From Brevibacillus composti (GTDB taxonomy: Bacteria; Bacillota; Bacilli; Brevibacillales; Brevibacillaceae): 64,000 nt of DNA. The notes under the pieces are model-generated. The model was not told the DNA's origin and made no database searches. It saw only the letters and a list, made by a program, of their open reading frames with translations. The stretch lies in contig NZ_CP066308.1 of the NCBI RefSeq assembly GCF_016406105.1, positions 2,081,501-2,145,500 of the forward strand, given 5' to 3'. Below, one piece after another: positions 60,405 through 64,000 of this stretch; position 1 is the stretch's first letter, and each line of letters begins with the position of its first letter. A program made the translations under genes and the position numbers.

Positions 60405-62305
60405 GTGCGCCACGCATGGCGACTAACTAGGCGGTGAAAGTCCGCTGTGGGGGCTGGTAGTGGCCAACCACTAGCCAAGAGCAAGGGTGTCCACCGTGAG
60501 GTGGAATCTGAAGGAAGCTGGAGGCAAAATCCCGGCCCGAGGAACACGAACATCATCAGGCATATGGAATGGGACAAGCTTGCGAGACAAAGCAAAGTCC
60601 AATACACTACACGGACATTCCGGTGTAAATGATGCGGGTATATGGGAGGAAAGTGAGTCGTCTTACCGTGGGAGGTCTCATGGACGTGAGAAGATGACAT
60701 TCGAATCACGGTTGAAACAAGATTTATCATGAGAAGTCAGCAGACGCCATAGTACCTCGAGCAGTCGACGGCTTGAGGGAAGGGCTGAACCTTAGGAGGT
60801 GGTCGTCAATGAATGTTACCGAAACAGGAGATAAGGGCAGCCAACTTCCAACGGAAGGCTCACCGCAAAAGAATAGTGCGGAACACGAAGGATATGCGGG
60901 AGTGCACGTTCCTGAGAGGATAGCTGAAACCGACGACACCAACGCAAACGAGTCGAAGGAAAGGTTACTTGAGAAAATCATAAGCAGAGACAATTTGAAC
61001 GAAGCGTTCAAAAGAGTCAAAGCGAATAAAGGTTCACACGGAATCGACGGGATGGGCGTAGATGAACTTCTACAATATCTCAAAGAAAACGGTGAAACCA
61101 TCAAGGAACAAATCCTGGCGGGCAGATATCGCCCAAATCCCGTTCGAAGGGTAGAAATCCCAAAAGAGAACGGAAAGAAAAGAAACCTGGGCATCCCAAC
61201 GGTGGTTGATCGAGTAATCCAGCAGGCAATTGCACAAATGCTCACGCCGATCTATGAGCAACAGTTCTCGGACAACAGCTTCGGGTTCCGACCCAAACGA
61301 AGTGCCCACCAAGCCATAAGGCGCAGCCAGCAATATATTCAGGAAGGCTACCGCTATGTTGTGGATATGGATCTAGAGAAATACTTTGACACCGTCAACC
61401 AAAGCAAGCTCATTGAAGTACTCTCAAGAACGATTAAGGACGGACGAGTCATTTCACTAATTCATAAATATCTTCGGGCAGGAGTTGTCGTGAAGCACAA
61501 GTTTGAGGAAACAGAAGTCGGCGTACCGCAGGGCGGGAATCTGAGTCCAATTCTCAGTAATATCATGCTGAATGAGTTGGACAAGGAGCTGGAGAAGAGA
61601 GGACACAAGTTTGTGCGATACGCAGATGATTTACTCATCTTCTGCAAGAGCAGACGAAGTGCCGAACGGACACTAACCAACATTCTCCCCTACATTGAAA
61701 AGAAGCTGTTCCTAAAAGTAAATCGGGAGAAAACCGTGGTGGACCTAGCCATTCGAGTGAAGTTTCTGGGATTCTCATTCTACAACCAACGAGGGCAAGT
61801 GAAAGTCCGCATCCATCCCAAATCCATCGCCAAAATGAAAACAAGAGTGAAGGAACTAACCGCAAGAAGCAATGGCATGGGAAATGAAGAGAGAGCCGAA
61901 AGGCTCAGACGCTATATCATGGGATGGGTCAACTACTTCAAGATTGCGGATATGAAGAACCTGCTCCAAACAACGGATGAATGGATGAGAAGAAGGATTC
62001 GAATGATCTACTGGAAACAATGGAAACGAATAAGGACAAAATTCGAAAAGCTGATCTCGTTTGGAATCCCAAAGTTCAAGGCATGGGAATACGCAAATAC
62101 AAGAAAGAGCTACTGGAGAATCTCCAATAGCCCCATCCTCGCGAAAGCCCTCGATAACAACACCATTAAAGGCCTCGGATTTCTTTTCTTCTCAGATTAT
62201 TATCGACAAGTGACTGCGTGAACTAAGGAACCGCCGTATACCGAACGGTACGTACGGTGGTGTGGGAGGTCGGCTACTCAACTAATGGGTAGCCCCCTAC
62301 CCGAT
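60405..62305 (+). mobile_element. Group IIC intron with intact reverse transcriptase
   Basis: Starts with GTGCG directly after the T-run of a terminator, the characteristic target of class C introns. Domain V lies at about 62227-62265 (GAACCGCCGTATACCG, then CGGTACGTACGGTGG), domain VI follows, and the end is placed at CTACCCGAT. The encoded protein resembles the reverse transcriptase of the Geobacillus IIC intron GsI-IIC, as far as I recall it. Borders are good to within one or two bases. No disruption is seen, so it may be mobile. Confidence 0.9.
60809..62221 (+). CDS. ltrA: Group IIC intron reverse transcriptase/maturase
   Basis: 470 residues. A polar 45-residue N-terminal extension precedes the reverse transcriptase domain (SRDNLNEAFKRVKANKGSHG, RNLGIPTVVDRVIQQA, FGFRPKRSAHQAI, GVPQGGNLSPILSNI, catalytic KFVRYADDLLI). 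The maturase domain has YIMGWVNYFKIADMKN and ends near YANTRKSYWRISNSP. No endonuclease domain, as usual for class C. ATG with AGGAGG nine bases upstream; the frame opens 12 codons earlier. Confidence 0.95.
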   Translation: MNVTETGDKGSQLPTEGSPQKNSAEHEGYAGVHVPERIAETDDTNANESKERLLEKIISRDNLNEAFKRVKANKGSHGIDGMGVDELLQYLKENGETIKEQILAGRYRPNPVRRVEIPKENGKKRNLGIPTVVDRVIQQAIAQMLTPIYEQQFSDNSFGFRPKRSAHQAIRRSQQYIQEGYRYVVDMDLEKYFDTVNQSKLIEVLSRTIKDGRVISLIHKYLRAGVVVKHKFEETEVGVPQGGNLSPILSNIMLNELDKELEKRGHKFVRYADDLLIFCKSRRSAERTLTNILPYIEKKLFLKVNREKTVVDLAIRVKFLGFSFYNQRGQVKVRIHPKSIAKMKTRVKELTARSNGMGNEERAERLRRYIMGWVNYFKIADMKNLLQTTDEWMRRRIRMIYWKQWKRIRTKFEKLISFGIPKFKAWEYANTRKSYWRISNSPILAKALDNNTIKGLGFLFFSDYYRQVTA

Positions 62306-62395
62306 TTGTTATTTTTAGTCAGATGGTGCCCAAAAAGTAACAAGATGAATATTCTAGAGGAGGACATGGACGATTTCAGGAGGGAAGAACATACC

Positions 62396-64000
62396 ATGGC
62401 GAAGGTAAACCGTCGAAAACTGAGTAAAAGCGCAGGAAGAAGGTCCGGGAGGCTGGAATTTCCTTTGCTGCAAAGCGGAGCGGACATAGACTGGCTGGAA
62501 GACCTGGAATCCGATCAACAGCTGGCGAGCGGGGGACAGAGAAGCATCCCTGTGCTGCAGCCCACCTCCCAACCCTCGTCCCCGCCATTGCCTCAATCCT
62601 CACCCCAAGCATCACCTCAGCCACCGGCTCAAGCAGCATCCCAAGTCCTGCCCAATACGCCCAGGGCGAAAATGATTCCTCAACAAACCACGTTTTCCAA
62701 GGTGATCAAGGAACGGCGAGACGAAAAGGATCATTCAATCGTGTACACAGATGATTTGACCGACCAGGCCGTAACCGCGGAGAAGATTGCCAACCGCGCC
62801 ATCGATGCGACCAAAATCAAGCTCGGCAGCATCGACAACAATCTGTTGAAAGACTATGCGGTCGATAATGCCAAGCTGGCGGATCGAGCTGTCACTTCCA
62901 GCAAAATCGCGCCGGACGCCATCCAGACACACCACATCGGCAGAAATGTCATTACCACAGATATGATCCAGGACCGGTCCATTACCGCAGACAAACTGCA
63001 AAATGGCAGCATTACGAGCGAGAAGCTGGCTGACAAAACGATCGATTCGATCAAATTCGCCGAAGGGGCGATCCAGTCCAAGCACATACAAGAGCAGGCG
63101 ATTACCAGCGAATTGATCGAGGATCAGGCCGTAACCGCAGAAAAAATCAAAATGGGCACGATCCAAACCAATAATCTGGCCAACTATATCATCAACTCTG
63201 TCAAGCTGGAGGATAACGCCGTCAGCAGCGAAAAAATCAGGGATGGCGCCGTTACTAGCAGCAAGATTGACGACGAGGCGATCGAAGCCCATCATATCAA
63301 GCGAGGCTCGATCCTGCATGAGCATCTGGCCGAAGGCGCAATCGATGCCGCGAATCTCTCTCCAGGCAGCATCACTGAACATCATCTCTCCTCCTACATC
63401 ATCCACTCGCAGCATCTGGCCCCTGAGTCCGTGACTGCCCAAAAGGTGGCCCCCTATGCCATCTCGACCGAACATCTCGATGACCATAGCGTGACTGCGG
63501 AAAAGCTGGCCCGGGAGGCCGTAAACGGCACGCATCTGCAGCCGGCGTCCATCCAGACGATCCACCTGCAAGACAACAGTGTGACTCATAAAAAGTTGGG
63601 GGATGATCAAGTCACGACAAGCAAACTGGCGGATAACGCCGTCGATGCCGACAAACTGGCACCGCGATCTGTGTCCAGCAAGCATCTGATTGAAGAATCA
63701 GTCGAAGCCAAGCATCTGGCCAGCGGCTCCATCAACAAAGATAAGCTGGCCAAAGGCGTGATCGACTCGATTCATCTGAGTGAGCGGGTCATCAGCAATA
63801 TCCATTTGAAGGATCACATCATTCACACCAATAATCTGGTCGATCATTCCATCACCACATCCAAGCTGGCAGCGGAATCTGTCTCGACGGACAAGGTGAC
63901 GGAACTGAGCATCGTCACCTCCAAAATCGCGGATGGTGCGATTACATCGCCCAAATTGGCCAGCGAATCCGTCAAGGCAAGACATCTCGCCAAAAACTCG
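62396..64000 (+). CDS. Large decapeptide-repeat protein, 5' part
   Basis: At least 535 residues, open to the window edge. Residues 1-25 are basic (KVNRRKLSKSAGRRSGR), 26-45 acidic, 55-95 rich in Pro, Ser and Gln, and 96-124 charged. From residue 125 onward every ten residues repeat a pattern of small residue, Ile/Val, any, Thr/Ser/Ala, any, Lys/His, Leu/Ile, then three polar residues, with no exception in 41 units. No signal peptide or membrane helix. Such regular short repeats suggest a beta-solenoid or fibre. I recall similar repeat tracts in WIAG-tail proteins of Brevibacillus and Paenibacillus and in phage tail fibres; neither is confirmed. I chose the ATG after AGGAGGG; ATGs 10 and 17 codons earlier are in frame. 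Confidence 0.85.
   Translation, partial: MAKVNRRKLSKSAGRRSGRLEFPLLQSGADIDWLEDLESDQQLASGGQRSIPVLQPTSQPSSPPLPQSSPQASPQPPAQAASQVLPNTPRAKMIPQQTTFSKVIKERRDEKDHSIVYTDDLTDQAVTAEKIANRAIDATKIKLGSIDNNLLKDYAVDNAKLADRAVTSSKIAPDAIQTHHIGRNVITTDMIQDRSITADKLQNGSITSEKLADKTIDSIKFAEGAIQSKHIQEQAITSELIEDQAVTAEKIKMGTIQTNNLANYIINSVKLEDNAVSSEKIRDGAVTSSKIDDEAIEAHHIKRGSILHEHLAEGAIDAANLSPGSITEHHLSSYIIHSQHLAPESVTAQKVAPYAISTEHLDDHSVTAEKLAREAVNGTHLQPASIQTIHLQDNSVTHKKLGDDQVTTSKLADNAVDADKLAPRSVSSKHLIEESVEAKHLASGSINKDKLAKGVIDSIHLSERVISNIHLKDHIIHTNNLVDHSITTSKLAAESVSTDKVTELSIVTSKIADGAITSPKLASESVKARHLAKNS
62768..64000 (+). repeat. 41 tandem 30-base (10-residue) coding repeats
   Basis: Degenerate at the DNA level but strictly in register at the protein level. 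Examples of units: AVTAEKIANR, SITSEKLADK, AVSSEKIRDG, SVTAEKLARE, SITTSKLAAE, AITSPKLASE. Positions 2 (Ile/Val) and 7 (Leu/Ile) are nearly constant; position 6 is mainly Lys or His. The array runs on past the window. Confidence 0.93.

Noticed and set aside
62735..63685. Minus-strand frame of 316 codons with apparent repeats
   Set aside because: It mirrors the 30-base repeats of the plus-strand protein, which keeps the opposite strand open too; no ribosome site.
62768..64000. Regular 30-base repeats as a possible CRISPR array
   Set aside because: Units are contiguous and degenerate with no unique spacers, and they keep one reading frame; they are protein repeats.

Overview
The window looks like a chromosomal segment of an endospore-forming Firmicute close to Brevibacillus. 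This is inferred from moderately GC-rich Bacillus-type genes with strong GGAGG ribosome-binding sites and frequent GTG/TTG starts, a Tlp spore protein, a YycC-like protein, a KP-43-like alkaline protease, a zinc-type S14 protein and many Bacillus-family genes. No database search was possible, so the genus is a judgement.

Layout: 0.2-5.8 kb is an oligopeptide/dipeptide ABC transporter operon whose binding-protein gene has lost its start and signal peptide. 6.0-8.2 kb is a secreted subtilisin-family protease. 8.3-26.9 kb is a locus for reductive pyrimidine breakdown: a PucR regulator, malonate/methylmalonate-semialdehyde dehydrogenase, omega-aminotransferase, dihydropyrimidine dehydrogenase subunits (preT, preA), dihydropyrimidinase, beta-ureidopropionase-like amidase and an NCS1 nucleobase permease. 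A chemoreceptor, a UbiD-family decarboxylase, an ADP-ribosyltransferase-like protein and three uncharacterised genes sit among them. Together the enzymes would take uracil or thymine to acetyl-CoA or propionyl-CoA.

27-39.8 kb is mixed housekeeping: GNAT, DUF3054, TenI and ThiE, phenylalanine hydroxylase, a PAS histidine kinase, CcdA and a ResA-like thioredoxin, a CapA-type phosphatase and small proteins. A tRNA-Gly(CCC) at 39.9 kb is followed directly by a group II intron with an intact reverse transcriptase. Beyond it, 42-47 kb is an accessory stretch, mostly on the minus strand, with signs of decay: a shortened YbaK domain, a tautomerase that reads through its own terminator and a broken flavin amine oxidase. 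47-60 kb returns to ordinary genes (S14, catalase, PH-domain protein, prohibitin, a frameshifted MurF-like ligase, Nudix hydrolase, Tlp, MnmA, ACT protein).

A second, group IIC, intron follows the terminator of the ACT gene at 60.4 kb. The last 1.6 kb is the open 5' part of a large protein built of at least 41 tandem decapeptide repeats and running off the window. It is the most striking unexplained object here. Several genes shorter than about 60 codons were found by eye (28309, 47306, 51325, 54439 and others).
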